NCBI GenBank assembly: GCA_020081605.1
Contig: JAHREC010000045.1
Coordinates: forward strand, 2,046,001-2,110,000
DNA length: 64,000 bases
Direction of reading: 5' to 3'
Source of the DNA: Albifimbria verrucaria
Lineage: Eukaryota > Ascomycota > Sordariomycetes > Hypocreales > Stachybotryaceae
Shown here: piece after piece, positions 1 to 12,182 of the stretch
How positions within the stretch are numbered: position 1 is the stretch's first letter
Layout: the number at the start of each line of letters is the position of its first letter
The notes under the pieces: generated by a model
What the model was told of the DNA's origin: nothing
The model's database searches: none
What the model saw: the letters and a program-made list of their open reading frames with translations, nothing else
Position numbers and translations under genes: made by a program

Positions 1-1634
1 CTCGTTGCTAGCGAACCAACGACCTGGGCAAGCGTGACGTCCGTAACCAAACGCCATACTGTCGTGGTTAGAGCTGGCATATGCCAACCTTCCTACCTCA
101 GCTGGGTTGGTGCCAGGTTTGATAGCGTTCTTGAGGTCTGAGAAGCGGAATCCATCATATTTCTCCGGCTCGTCATACAGAGTGGGGTCCATGGAGATGG
201 CCTGTGTTGGAACTCCAATTTGAGTATTGCCGGGAACACGGAAGCCATCGGAGAAAGTGTAGGGGCGTGTAATGACGCGTTCAAATGTCACTATGAACCC
301 GTTAGTATCGTCTGATCTCTCGACAAAGATTTCAACTCGGATTAACTCACCTAAAAGAAGAGGATTGAACCGTTGGCTCTCTTTCATAATACTATCGAGC
401 TTTTCCAATTTTCCTAGAGCCCGCTTGTCAAAGTTGCCATCGTGGAGTTCGTTTCTAACCTGATTTATTTCGTCCAGAAGCGGCTTGATGTACTCTGGCA
501 TGGCGCAAAGGTCGTATAGAAGCTGGGTTGGGGCAGCAGCACTGGTGTGTATGGCTGCGAAGCTTAGCTTGAGCTGGATTTGGGCAATGAAGCTTTCGTC
601 CGTCTCCTCTCCCTCGGCATTGTCCAGCATCCACTGCAAGAAATCCGCGGGTGGCACACCATCGGTATCGGTCCAACCAGCTGCAGCCTTGGCCCTTCTA
701 TCCCTAACAATAGGGATAATGACCCGTCGTGCTGTTGCATGATGCTCCTTAATCTTATTCAAGGACGGGATGAACTTTGCTACGAAGGGCGGATGAACAA
801 AGGGTACTGCTTGATAGCTTGAGCACCAACGAAGCCATCCAAGGCAAAGTTGATCGTTGCATCTACCCATGGCTTGTTGCGGGATAGGTCTGTACCACCA
901 AACATACGCGAAGAGACTCGAGCCACGATCTCTACCATGGCATGATGAACCGGAATCGCCTTCCATTCTATTATCGGTTAGCAATCTTTCGTGTCAAATA
1001 TCTATTCCTTTGACGAGGATTTAGGCTCACCATCACTAACTGGCAGGTGGACATCAAAGGCGTCCTTGATTTCTTCCATGACTGGATCTAATACTCGTGC
1101 TAAAAAAAGCGTTAGATATTTTTCTAAATCGCAACGTCTTGAATGATTGCTAATGTTCTTAGACATACCCATATAATGGTTAAGCTCATTCCTTGCTGTT
1201 CGAGGATGTAAAGTAGAACGGCTGCCCATGGTAGTGTATCTGCCCTCAAACATCTCGAAGAAAGTAGCCACAAAATCCACCTCATCCATTGGAGCAGTCT
1301 TGACTTCCTCGACATAGCGGCTTGGAAGCATCAATCGTTCGCCCAACGGACTCGGGACGTACCATGGGCGGCCTTTGAACTGCCTATAGCCCTCCTGCAA
1401 CATGGAAAGAGCGTCATGTCTGAAGCGTAACCGCGCTTTCTTCAGAGTTTGCTGCGGATTCTTGGGGTCGACACATGCGATTGGAGCATCTGCATACTTC
1501 TGTTTCGTTGGAAATGAGGACCAGGCGATATAAATGGTTCCGAGGAACAATGCAGTAGCAAGAATCCCTTGGCGGGCGGTCATTTCCTCCACCCGGGAAA
1601 GAAATTCAGTCAGAAAATGACGATTCATCTCCAT
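1..1634 (-). CDS. Cytochrome P450 A (ent-kaurene-oxidase-like type), 3' end cut by window edge
   Basis: Membrane-anchored haem monooxygenase that probably hydroxylates a secondary-metabolite scaffold. Seen: an N-terminal hydrophobic anchor (GILATALFLGTIYIAW), then introns at about 1165-1102, 1010-966 and 334-288. An I-helix region reads FAAIHTSAAAPTQ, with the His-Thr pair typical of this fungal group. The K-helix ExxR is ESQR, and the haem loop FGYGRHACPGRWF lies at the window edge, so the last 50 or so residues are missing. Met at 1634 is chosen because it precedes the anchor; in-frame Met codons at 1712 and 1628 are alternatives. One reading-frame break near 786-788 (GGG run on the plus strand) needs one extra base. 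The family often oxidises terpenoids; the substrate is not known. It is divergent from the acyltransferase gene. Confidence 0.9.
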
Positions 1635-2402
1635 AATTTGTACCGGTGACGGCACCAAACTGTAGATGGAGGAGCCATTTTGAACCGAGGCAGGCACAGA
1701 GTGATGAGCCATAATTGCTAATGAGACTGCAAGAGGTGAGAAGGCGTTGCAATCAAATGACTTCAAGAGTAAGTATCGGGAGTAGGAGAACCAGGACAAA
1801 GCTTGGGAGAAATCATTCGGTTTAACAGTATTATGATTCCCTGGCCCTAGTGGTGCGTAGGCTGACTTGAACAACAGCACTTCTCTTGATTAGCAGTACC
1901 TCGCCCTGAATTCGGACTAGGCAAAGACATGGGCCAGATCTGAGAACTAGTCCCATCATGTATATAAAGTGCCCTAACTGAGAAAAAGACGTAAATGTCA
2001 TAGTGTGTTGTTGCATGATGGCAGCTGATGCCCCAACTTGGGCCGTGTGTGGTCCTAGATAGGCAATTACCCGACGAAGGGGCCTTGGTAGCCCGAATGG
2101 ACTTACAAGGATCCTCGCTCCCCCATAAGTGGTAGACTATGATTTTTGGAGACATACTGAGGTGAAGAGACAGGCATTGGGTACGGCGAAATGATAATAT
2201 TACTCAATTGGAAGGAAGCATAGTCAGGATTACGGACCACTTGATGTGGTGGATTTGTCGCTCCATCACGGATGTTTTCATAGCCAACATTGCGCACGTC
2301 CAATTAAATTATCATTAAAGCCTGTATTTCTTGGTTACGTTCGGGTGTTTTGAATACAAATCTCCAACTTCAATTTATATCGACGACGCGAAGTAATTAG
2401 AC
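1635..2402. promoter_or_regulatory. Divergent intergenic region between P450 A and the acyltransferase
   Basis: About 0.77 kb between two divergent tailoring genes. It must hold both promoters and the P450 5' leader, which has in-frame and out-of-frame ATGs near 1712. No convincing operator, repeat or TATA box is recognised. Joint control of the two genes is inferred from the arrangement only. Confidence 0.4.
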
Positions 2403-3849
2403 ATGCTCCCGCCAACGTATGAAGTTAGTCCATTGGACGAGATCATTCCTCCACTATACTATGGAATCATATTTGCATTTTCATGCAATGAAAACCGACG
2501 AGATCGAGTTGTCGAAGCTCTTCAGAGCAGCTTCACGAAGCTGATTCAGCTGTGGCCGTATCTTGGTGGTGATATCGTTCGTGATCACGATCCTAGCCAT
2601 CGGCCAGGTTCTTTGGGTTTGACCGCCTCGCGACAATCAAGCGGAACGAAGTTGTCAATAGCAGACTTCTCAGATGTTTCAAGCGGCTGGGCTCATAGTT
2701 ACCACAATCTGCTCAAAGCAGGGATACCGCTTAGCTGGCTTGATGCTGCCTTATTCGCTCCGCAAGTTGGGGGCACCGCTGCTGCTACTAAGCCAATCAC
2801 GGGACAAATCAATTGGATTTCAGGCGGTTGTTTATTGACAATATCTGTCTCGCATGCTGTGATGGATGCGTGGGGAGCTTCAATGGTGGTTCGATGCTGG
2901 TCTCAACTGTGCCAGGAATCTCAAGGAATAACTCATGCCTCGTCTTTCAAGATACCTGAAAGTAACTCAAGCGCCCAGAAGATACTGTCGGCTTCTTCGG
3001 AACTTTCTGGATCCGATGAGTTCGAAAGGCTTAAGATGCGACCGGAGCTTTGGAAACTTCTCGGCCTTCACTGGGAGGATAATCTTGCTCCCTCAGATGG
3101 ACCTAGCTTACCTGTTTTCATACCGGCTGCTGGAGCAAGCATACCCGGTATGCGCACGGCCATATTCTCCTTCTCCCGCCCGGCTTGTGCAAAGCTCAAA
3201 AAGACTTGACTCCAGTACAACTGAATCAATGGATATCCACGAAAGATGCACTCACTGCGTTGATTTGGCGTAGTGTGATGCGTGCCCGGTTCTATGACAA
3301 AAGAACATATCCAGGAGCGCCAAAGGAGCCGAGCCTAAGTCAATTGTGACTGTTGCTGTCAACGGCCGTTCTTTATTCAAACCTGAATTACCAGACACGT
3401 ATATCAATAATGTTGTCTACTGTTGCATGAATGAATTGCCGTTATCAGAAGTTCTGGGCGATACCACTCTTGCTTCTCTGGCAGGCACCATTCGTCAGCG
3501 AATTGAGACCATCAAGTCAGATACGCCTCTCATCCAAGATGCTAACACTCTTGCATCATGCATTCCAGATGTTGGTAAACTCACTTTTGCATTCAAAGAC
3601 TTTCTGGGATTCGATTTGATAACATCAAGTTGGATTGATCTTCCATTTTACGACATTGACTTTGGTCCTATCTTAGGCAGGCCTGACTTGATACGTGTTC
3701 CACGGAATCAATTTGGTGGACTTTGTTGTCTCCAACCACGGAAGCCTAACGGAGACATCGAGGTGTTTATCAGTCTTAAAGGAGACGAGATGGATAGACT
3801 GCTTGGAGACATAGACTTTAACAAATATGCTAGGTTTATATGTGAGTAG
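2403..3849 (+). CDS. BAHD-type acyltransferase (trichothecene 3-O-acetyltransferase-like superfamily)
   Basis: Cytosolic acyl-CoA-dependent O-acyltransferase, expected to esterify a hydroxyl on the cluster product. Seen: start MLPPTYEVSPLDEIIPPLYY, typical of the fungal transferase family (PF02458); the catalytic HxxxD motif as SHAVMDAWG about 155 residues in; and the structural DFG motif as DIDFGPILGRPD near the C-terminus. Full family length, about 480 residues, no clear intron. The frame breaks twice, at the AAAAA run 3198-3202 and near 3341-3345 (CAATTG). Each is repaired by one added base, with conserved sequence on both sides. The breaks are probably sequence errors; if real, the gene is dead. 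It lies between P450 A and P450 B. The acyl donor and acceptor cannot be told from sequence. Confidence 0.85.
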
Positions 3850-4111
3850 ACCGTAATTTGATTCATAGGAAAGGATAAGACAATCGACATACATCTTGTT
3901 ACCTGCACAAATCGATTGCCGTGTATAAGCTATCCGTAGGATTTGCGGCACTGACTTAATCGTATTCCTTGATGATAAGTGGATAAATTAATGGCCACTG
4001 ATATGTAAATATGGGGTTTCAAGCTTTTTAATTCATTAGTAATTCACTTATCAGGAAATCTTGGTACCAATAAAGCTCATTTTTGTTCGATCAAAGTACT
4101 AAACTACGAAT

Positions 4112-6030
4112 CTATTTGCGCTCGTAGAACTCGACAAGTAGCTCAGGTTTCCACCACATGACATGACACTGGCTTTCCTGTAGCCAGTCTAGGTTCTTGT
4201 TGACAAGCTTGAAATCATATTTGAAAATCATCTTGGCAAAAATTTGGTTGATCTCCATGATGGCAAAACTGCAATGGTTGGTTAGTATCAGCATTGATAG
4301 TTGAATTCCTAAGAACTTACTTCTGTCCTAAACAGCCACGGGGACCAAGGGAAAATGGTTGACTAGCTTCCTTTACTGTCTTGCTGTTCGGATCTAGCCA
4401 ACGTTCTGGCTGGAACTCGTAGGGCTTAGGAAAATACTTGTCGTCGTGGGTTATTGTGAAGGCACTGGTGTAGACTTCCGTCTATGTATGTGTTAGATAT
4501 GCTCAGTAACCTGTGGAAATTATCTTAACTTACCCCTTGAGGAACCCAATAGCCATCTACCTCTGCACCGGGTGATACACGTGGGAAGCCTTGGGAGCCA
4601 GGAGGGTATATTCGCAGTCCTTCACTGATAACAGCTTGGAGGTACGGTAATTGCTGAGCTGCCGTAGCATTAATCTCATCGTAAGAGTTGAATCTTCCTC
4701 GAATTTCTTGACAGAGCTTTTCCCATGCTCCTGAATTGGTGTGGAGCAGAAAATAAGTAGTCGCGGCAAGGAAAGTAGCAACCGTTTCACCACCGGCGAT
4801 GCTATTAAGAAAGTTAGTGGAATCAGCTTGGTATGTGTTTCGATCACTTACACTAGAGTTGAGGCATGTGCAGTCATTTCTTCTTTCTCAATCTCTCCGG
4901 ACTCTACTTTACTGATCAAGCTGGACATAAAATCCTTGCGTGTTCCCTTGCTGGCAAGCCGTCTAAAATACATGAGCAGGAGCATTTGGACTTGGTTGCA
5001 TCAACTCACCTTTCAACCTTGTCTCGAGTGTAGCCTGTATGCTTATTCTTGATGGAAGACAGGAATGGAAAAACCATCCTGGCAATTGTTGGAATAAGGG
5101 GAAACGGCGAAGGTTATCTGCCACGGTGATGAAATACAGGTGATCGAGAATGAGTTCCTGCCAGAAATGTGGTTTCCCTATCATTAAATGTCAGCTTATC
5201 AACCAGAGCCCTGTGGGTGTTGTCTTACCATTCTCGATGCAACCAAAGGATTCACCAAAGGCCATTTCTCCGAGGATGTCGAATGCAAGCATCTCGTACC
5301 ATTTGGTCATATTGAGTCCTCCTGAGCCTGGTTTTCCATCCTGACCAATTCTGCTGACGAACGCGTCGACACGGTTTGCCACTACGGTTTCTTGCTCTCG
5401 CAATGCCTTTGTAGCAAAGGCAGCTGACAACGACTGCTTCATTTTCCTGTGCTTTTGAGGGTTCCGCTCGCTTCCGATACAAAGGGATTCGAAACCTGAC
5501 CCATACATGTCGTAAAACTCGCTTTTAATAAGTGTTTGTTTCTGTCCTATGTTATGGCCGTAGATATCTTTCCACGAATTGACTGAAGCAAATGATAGCT
5601 CATTTGGCGAGACCCGGAAAACAGGCCCTGCCAAGTTTAGTGACAGAGATGAGAAAATTGAAGTAGGTCCAACTCACCATATTTTTTATGCCCCTTGTCA
5701 ATCGCGATATGGATCTGGCCATGCAACGAGTGCCATATGCGCCACAGCTGACAAGCCCAAGTTAACCATTATGAAGAAAGAGAATTTAGGGCATTTAATT
5801 ACATACCAGTGTAGATCGGGCTAGGAGGGGCCTTTGTAGCCTGAGAGCGGATGAAAAAATATGTTGTAAATGATAGTGACAATGGAGTACACCAAGGTCT
5901 TGCAAAGTCAGCCTCTTCAATCATGCATCTCTGGAGTATTCAGAGGGCTTACCAGAATCAAGATTCCTGCCACTGATAGGAACAGCAACCCATAAGGAGT
6001 TCTGTCTGCTACTGTGTTCTGGATGTCCAT
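4112..6030 (-). CDS. Cytochrome P450 B (CYP65-like, related to isotrichodermin C-15 hydroxylase type)
   Basis: ER-anchored haem monooxygenase. Start MDIQNTVADRTPYG at 6030 is followed by a hydrophobic anchor and a proline-rich hinge (GYKGPPSPIY), with several small introns. Seen in order: GPVFRVSPNELSF, the C-helix region HRKMKQSLSAAF, I-helix IAGGETVATFL, ExxR as EGLR followed by IYPPGSQGFPR, PERW, haem loop SLGPRGCLGQNFA, and the end EFYERK. These match the fungal CYP65 group, which acts on sesquiterpene and polyketide products. One break at the GGGG run 5098-5101 (plus strand) needs one base. The gene is divergent from P450 C, 480 bases away, and tail-to-tail with the acyltransferase. Family placement is fairly sure, substrate unknown. 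Confidence 0.9.
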
Positions 6031-6509
6031 CTTGTGCGTGATCCTAGCAGCTTTCCGACTCACTCTGCTCAGCTTGTTGACAATTATCAAATATTTTGAA
6101 CTAGTGCAGCAAGCACAGTGAATAATGACAGGATATCATATTATTCATGGGGTCGTAGTTTTGTGACATATGAGAAGCACCAATACTCCTGATTGCCGTT
6201 TTGGGAAGTTGCCCGACCAGCCAGTTTGAGGCGACAGTAAGCCTCTATCGGGGTTGCTTGCATCTGTAAATGATCTTTTGCCCGAAATTTAATCGCGCCT
6301 TTCGGTTGCATTTGGTTTCATTCGTATCACTGACTCCACCAAGCTACCCGTTCTAGCTTTCAGCCAAGAAGGGCCACGGATAGACCATTCTTATAGAGTC
6401 CCACGCACCATAGAAGCTGCATAGAGAATTACTTGATGAATGGTGGCTCGCTTCTCACTTGTACAAGCTGCTCTTCAGGATATCGTGTTCATTCGTTACG
6501 TTATCAATC
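6031..6509. promoter_or_regulatory. Shared promoter region of P450 B and P450 C
   Basis: A 479-base divergent intergenic gap between two P450 genes. Both promoters must lie here, so co-regulation is likely by arrangement. No palindromic regulator site was recognised with confidence. Confidence 0.4.
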
Positions 6510-8414
6510 ATGGTATCCAGTTGGGCCATAGCGGTCGTGTCCGCGACCGTTGCTCTGGTCGGATACAATGTCGTGAATCTTATACGCCAAGTTCAGGCGG
6601 CGAAGCGTACAGGGCTTCCTTACTTCATCGTGCCGATGCTCGAAACTGAAATCCTTGCGCAGCTTCTTACGCCACTGCTTCGGCAGCTCTATACTGAACA
6701 ATTGAACGAGGGCCACGGTTGGCCTCGATGGTGCCGGTTCATGATTAAGGACTGGTCCTGGGAAGATAGGCGCCGCGCCCATGACGAACATGGAGAGGTT
6801 TTCCTTGTTGTGTCCCCTCAAGGTATTATATGCTATAGTGCAGACGCAGCAATGGGCTGGGACGTGATGAATCGGCGCCACGATTTTACCAAGCCTAGGG
6901 ACAAGTACAGTAAGTTATCTATCACCTAGGTGTTGTCACCATTTATTTCAATGATGTATCTAACAGTTCATCATAGAGATTCTTGAGCCTTACGGACCAA
7001 ACGTTGTCACTGCAGAGGGTAGCACATATCGATTCCATTTGCGTATGACTGCACCAACCTTTGCGGACAACACAGGTGTCAATGATCTCGTGTGGCGAGA
7101 AACAGCCCGGCAGACTTATCTATTGATGCAAAATTGGACAAACAAACAGACAAAGAGCTTGGCTGATGACGTTGGCGCTGTGACTTTGGGAGTCATTTCG
7201 CGAGCAGGATTCGGCAAGAAGGTTGAATCCTTCCATGAACAATCACAGGATATCCCAGCTGGGTATCAGATCAGCTTCCTCACAGGTCTCGAGATCATTG
7301 GACGTCATATTCTGGCAATTCTGGTTTTTCCTACCTGGTTCCTGGACTGGACACCATGGGCCAAAGCCAGTTTGGCAAAGAGGCAGCTGGAACGATATCT
7401 TCGTGCCATGATTCGTCAAGAAAATACATCAACCAATGCAGCAGATGAAGAAGAATCAAATGCCAGTCTGCTTAATTCAATTGTTGCAGCCGCTCGCGAA
7501 GATGCGAAGCAACAAGCCAAAAGCGATCCGAAGAACAAGAAGAAGGGATTCACTGAAGATGAGGTTATGGGCAATCTCTTCATCTATTTACTTGCTGGTA
7601 TGTACGTCTACGAGAATCCAAGGGATCCACTCTAACCAGATGAAGGATATGAGACGACGGCAAATAGTATCTACTACGGCCTTTTGGCGCTTGCGGCATT
7701 TCCAGATATCCAGACAAAAGTGATTGAGGAGATTGACCGTGTTTGTGAGGAGGCTGCAGCGGCCGGCCGCACCGAATTGACTTACAAGGATGACTTTCCA
7801 AAACTAGAGTACACATTCGGATTCATGGTAAGCATAAATCTCTACGACCTATGAGATATTCTAACACGGTGGGCCTTTAGTATGAAGTCTTCAGACTATA
7901 TCCCTCTGTCGTGCTCATTACAAAAATGTGCAAGGAGCCCCAAAGTATTCATATCAAGGACCAAAACACTGATGCAGTCCATACACACACGCTGCCTGCT
8001 GAGTGCCGAGTTTACTTATCTGCTCCTGGAGTTCATTACCACCCTCGATATTGGGAAGAGCCGGAAGTCTTGAAACCGGAGCGTTGGCTCACTGATAAGT
8101 GGTCACATCATGGAGATGATGAAAACCATCGTGGCAAACACGTAGCAGCGGCAGATAAGACAAGGCAGATGAGAGGAACGTTGCTCACATTTTCTGACGG
8201 AGGTCGTGCATGTCTGGGCCGTAAGTTTGCTCAGGCAGAGTACATGGCTCTCTTTGCTACGTTGCTTAGACACTTCCGTGTGGCTTTCCCAAGCGATGTT
8301 GATGTTGAGCAGGCCAAAATTGACTTGAGTTATAAGTGTGGCGGGAAGCTAACTTTGACACCTATGGAAGGTTTCCGTTTGGAATTGCAGCCAAGGGAGG
8401 AAATATCCAGATAA
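6510..8414 (+). CDS. Cytochrome P450 C (CYP4-like fungal type)
   Basis: Membrane-bound haem monooxygenase. Start MVSSWAIAVVSATVALVGYN carries the anchor. Three introns at 6910-6976, 7598-7639 and 7828-7880 all have clean GT/AG borders, and the gene reads without any frame break. Seen: RRHDFTKPRDKYK before the first intron; SRAGFGKKVESF; the oxygen-activating I-helix as ADEGYETTAN, with Glu where an Asp or Glu precedes the Thr pair; ExxR as EVFRLYPSV; PERW; and haem loop FSDGGRACLGRKFAQ. About 560 residues, somewhat long because of a polar stretch (RQENTSTNAADEEES) before the I-helix. It resembles P450 D in layout (WEDRRRAH / WEVKDRWRSH, RAGFGK, CxGRKF) and is probably a distant paralogue. The substrate is unknown. 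Confidence 0.92.
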
Positions 8415-9699
8415 TTACTATCGCGCAGATAGAAAGATTATGTAGAGTTGGTTATAAATTTTTCTTATTCCACAATCGTTAATCTATGCAAAATATCACG
8501 TACTCATGAATCCGAAACGATCTTGGTCCCGTGTTTGATGTCATCGCAGCATAGCTAATGCATATTAACTGACTCTGTTGAGAATAGTTTGCAGGTGTCC
8601 AATGCAATAGGTGTTTTCTCGAAGAAAGCCACTGCCGCCGGGTATTTTCATTAATGCTTGTAGCCGAGAGTGTGTACCATGATCCAAACAGTATTGAACT
8701 CTTCAACAGCTTAATAGCTGGCTCGAAAGGCCGTTGGACTTCTCGTTAGTTAAAGCTGCATATGCTTTTGGCTAACCAGCCGGGCAACCGTTCACGGCGG
8801 AAGGGGTCATCGAGTACCATCTAATAGGCTGATATCTATCTCGTTGTTTATTATGCTAGCTACTAAAAGGCTTTGAGTAACAATTTTCTAGGCTAATATC
8901 ACTCAATACCATTTGACCATCTCATATCTTCTAATGAATGTGAACCATCGTTCGTCAGCTTTCTTGATTGACTTCTTAACGAGCCAGACTTGGAGTAAAG
9001 GGGTTTTGTTAGAATATTATCAATTGAGCCTGTATTTACTTAAGTGTCGTCGCTTGTTAGGCGGCCTACGGAGACATCAGGTTTTCAGAAAGTTGCGGCG
9101 CGGTCAGATTTCAAATGAGGCAATCTCATCACCAAGTTTGCAGGGGCTTTTAGCGGCATAGGTCCACAATTGTATTCAAATGAATCGATCAAAGGCTCCT
9201 GAGAGTTTTCAGTTGGTGTTGTATAGGAATTCCTGCATGCAGTTCTGCCTGGTGTGGAGCTTCAATCTCATGTCATCTTATGTCATTTTCGATGTGCGAA
9301 AGTGCTGGGATACAAGGTTGGATCCCCGGTGGAAGTATTGAAACTCGTACGTTTACCAATAATGATAAGAATCCCTCGTTAAACCCTGCTAGACTATGAC
9401 TCACGATTCCTATCGGCAGATGTCGGCCGAGATACCTGGTAATCCCGAGGCAAGGGTGTTTGCTTCTCCGCATCCGACATATCCACCGAAAGGAGCCTCC
9501 GAGGCCCCGGAGATAAGATGATCTGATAAGTTTTCTTGGCATTGATATTTCAAGCCTTGCCCCGAACGCTTTACAAGTAACTTGACTCTCATTATTTACG
9601 ATACTCTCAAGAATTTCCCTACCGAAAAGTCAACGATCTGATCATGGATGGCTCAGACAGCCCTCGCCTATTCGGCCAATACCCGCTGCCGACATTGAA
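8415..9699. other. Intergenic, no gene seen
   Basis: About 1.3 kb between P450 C and the MFS exporter. Short open frames only, with no recognisable protein. The last 60 bases contain an earlier ATG at 9643 that joins the MFS frame if one base is missing after it, so the exporter may start there. Confidence 0.5.
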
Positions 9700-11216
9700 A
9701 TGCTATCTATCCCAGCCGTTGTGCAGCAGAAGAAGGACGAGGATCATTTTCTTGTGACATTTGAAGAGTCTTACGACGCGGAAAATCCAATGAATTGGTC
9801 ACGAAGCCGAAAATGGGCAGTCACAGATGTGCTCTCAGCAACTGGCTTCAACCGAATCATGGTCTCAACGATCATGGCACCTGCTCTTGGCACCATTGCA
9901 GAGGAGCTTCATATGAACAGGGCAGAATCAGTCATGGCACTCTCCATTTATCTTTTGGCAACTGCATTTGGACCACTCTTCATCGGGCCCTTGTCAGAAA
10001 TGTACGGTCGAAAGCCAGTTTTGCATGCCTCTAATTTTTGGTTCCTGATCTGGAATATTCTTTGTGGTTTTGCAAACACCAAAGAACTCCTGATCGCGGC
10101 TCGATTTATGGCTGGTCTTGGTGCTAGTGCTATTTATGCGCTTGCAGGTGGAGTTTTGGGGATATTTGGACCCCTGAAGAACGTGGAAACTCTTTGGCAA
10201 TCTACTCCCTCATTCCATTACTCGGGGCCGCAGTCGGTATGTATTTCACCACAATTCCCAGGACACAAGCCAAGTTTAGTTAACGGCGTGATATAATAGG
10301 ACCCATAATAGGTGGTTTTATGGCGAATCGCACTACATGGCGATGGATGTTCTGGGCAACATCAATCTTCCAAGCTGTAATGATCATTGTCTCTTTCGGT
10401 AGCTTCTGGGAGACCTATGCACCGTTGATACTGAAGCGAAAGGCCGAGAAGTTGAGACGCGAGACTGGCAACCTGAGATACGAGACTGAATTAGAACGGC
10501 GACACCCCGAGCGAAACAAACACTTTATGTTGAAGTTGGGACGCAATTTAATTCGACCGGTCAGACTCTTGCTCTTTCATCCTATCATTCAAGTCGTGAG
10601 CATTATCGAGGCATTTTACTATGGAATTCTTTACATTGTACTTGCCAGTTTTGCCGAGATATGGACTGAACAGTACCACCAATCTGTTGAAATCAGTGGT
10701 CTGCACTATTTGGCTTGTGCTGTAGGTGAAATAACGGGTGTACTTCTGGGAGGCCGCTTGATGGACTTTATGTTCAATTATATGCAAAAGCGCGTCGGCG
10801 CCAGCGAGCATACACCTGAATTGAGAATCCCTCTCACGTTTGTCGGCTCACTTGTGGCTCCAATAGGTCTATTTATTTATGGCTGGACAGCGCAACGCCA
10901 TACACATTGGTTACTAGTGGACTTTGGTGTATTCTTGACCACTTTTGGGATGCAAGTAGCAGGCATGCCTCTGTATGCCTACATTCTGGATACGTACTCG
11001 GAGCATGCTACAAGTGCTCTAGCTGCTGCGCAGTTCTTGAGGAGTTTGACAGCCTTTCTCTTCCCATTATTTGCTCCTTTTATGTATGAAAAGCTGGGCT
11101 ATGGATGGGGAAATAGCTTGATAGGATTTGTCGCTATTGTGATAGGCATTCCGCTGCCTCTTATTGTGTGGTACTTCGGGCGAAAGCTTAGAGAAAGAGT
11201 ATCTTCGAGTTATTAG
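9700..11216 (+). CDS. MFS multidrug-type transporter (12-TM, DHA1 family)
   Basis: Plasma-membrane proton antiporter, likely exporter of the cluster product. Seen: the pre-TM1 motif ENPMNWSRSRKW typical of fungal DHA1 pumps; the loop-2/3 motif GPLSEMYGRKPVL; about 12 hydrophobic segments; a central cytoplasmic loop (KRKAEKLRRETGNLRYETEL); and an end in FGRKLRERVSSSY. One intron at about 10236-10300. The frame breaks at the GGGG run 10158-10161 just after LAGGVLG; one base restores the conserved DIWTPEERGNSLAIYSLIP. Start 9700 is the first ATG in frame; 9643 is possible with one base restored. The position beside four P450s and an acyltransferase supports an efflux or self-protection role. Confidence 0.9.
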
Positions 11217-11670
11217 GATGCGGCTGCCTATTTTTTGACGAATTGGCAGCGGCAAGGAGGAATATAAACCATGCTCCGTTCTGAAACCAAAGCATATGCA
11301 ATCCAAAAACTGATTCGGCATGCTTCTTTTTCTTCTTTCTCGCCTGTTTCTCTTGAAAAGCTGGGACAATCACAATAACACCTTATCAGTTATGCAAAAC
11401 ATATCCTCTTGAAAAATGATTTATGAGTTATTCAATTCTATATGAAGTGTGTATGCGCACACCTATTGACCTAGGTTTAAACGGAAAAGAACATTCATGT
11501 TAAGATCTTGTCGAAGAAGCAATTTTTTTGTACATTCATATCAACTACAAATGGGGGCCTAGGTTCGATGTGAATACTGTCAAGCATCACAGGGTAGTCT
11601 ACGAAATGTCTAAGTCAGGAATGTAAGTGATTGTAGGAGTCCTGCAGGCATACAATTCCATATCAGCTTC
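11217..11670. other. Intergenic, no gene seen
   Basis: About 450 bases between the MFS stop and the tRNA. No coding signal; A/T-rich. Confidence 0.5.
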
Positions 11671-11743
11671 TCCCCTGTAGCTCAGTTGGCTAGAGCGTCT
11701 GACTGTTAATCAGGAGGTCGACAGTTCAAGCCTGTCCGGGGAG
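11671..11743 (+). tRNA. tRNA-Asn (anticodon GUU)
   Basis: Cloverleaf read by eye: D-stem GCTC/GAGC, anticodon stem TCTGA/TCAGG with loop CTGTTAA (anticodon GTT), T-stem GACAG/CTGTC with loop TTCAAGC, and no intron. The acceptor 5' strand TCCCCTG faces CGGGGA, which is one base short; adding one G to the GGGG at 11738-11741 gives seven pairs and leaves G as discriminator, as expected for Asn. This fits the single-base losses seen elsewhere in the window. Otherwise it would be a defective tRNA copy. Confidence 0.88.
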
Positions 11744-12182
11744 TGACTAGTTCATTTTTGCCCTTGGTTTAAACTACCGAAGAGACATTGGAGCCACCTT
11801 TTTGCAACTACGGGAAAGTCGTGGCGCCAAGTGGAGAGGAGCTCCTCACTAAATCTTAGCTCTGTTGTGACAGTGGAAGAGTAGATACGATGACAATATG
11901 AACATATGAAGCTTCTTTGTAGAACGGATTGCCTTTTGCCAGCTTCATTAAACCGTCTAGGTTTCAAATCCAAGAGACGGCCATCAGTAGAAAGTCCTCC
12001 GTGCTAAATCGGAAACACAGCACATGTGAAAGACCAAGACAATATACTCCAAGGACTTTGGATACAGATGCATCATCAGCAAGCCTGAGTAACTTAATAT
12101 GCCAATGATGGGCAGAAGATCGCGTGATTTAGCCATTTGTCTTCAAGTTTAATGCTCCCGGGTTGCCTCTTCGCTGTCATAG
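11744..12182. other. Intergenic, no gene seen
   Basis: Region between the tRNA and the 3' end of P450 D. No conserved protein or RNA recognised. Confidence 0.5.

Noticed and set aside
2403..3849. Acyltransferase as a pseudogene
   Set aside because: Both breaks are single-base losses with all motifs intact on both sides, the same pattern as in conserved genes elsewhere in the window.
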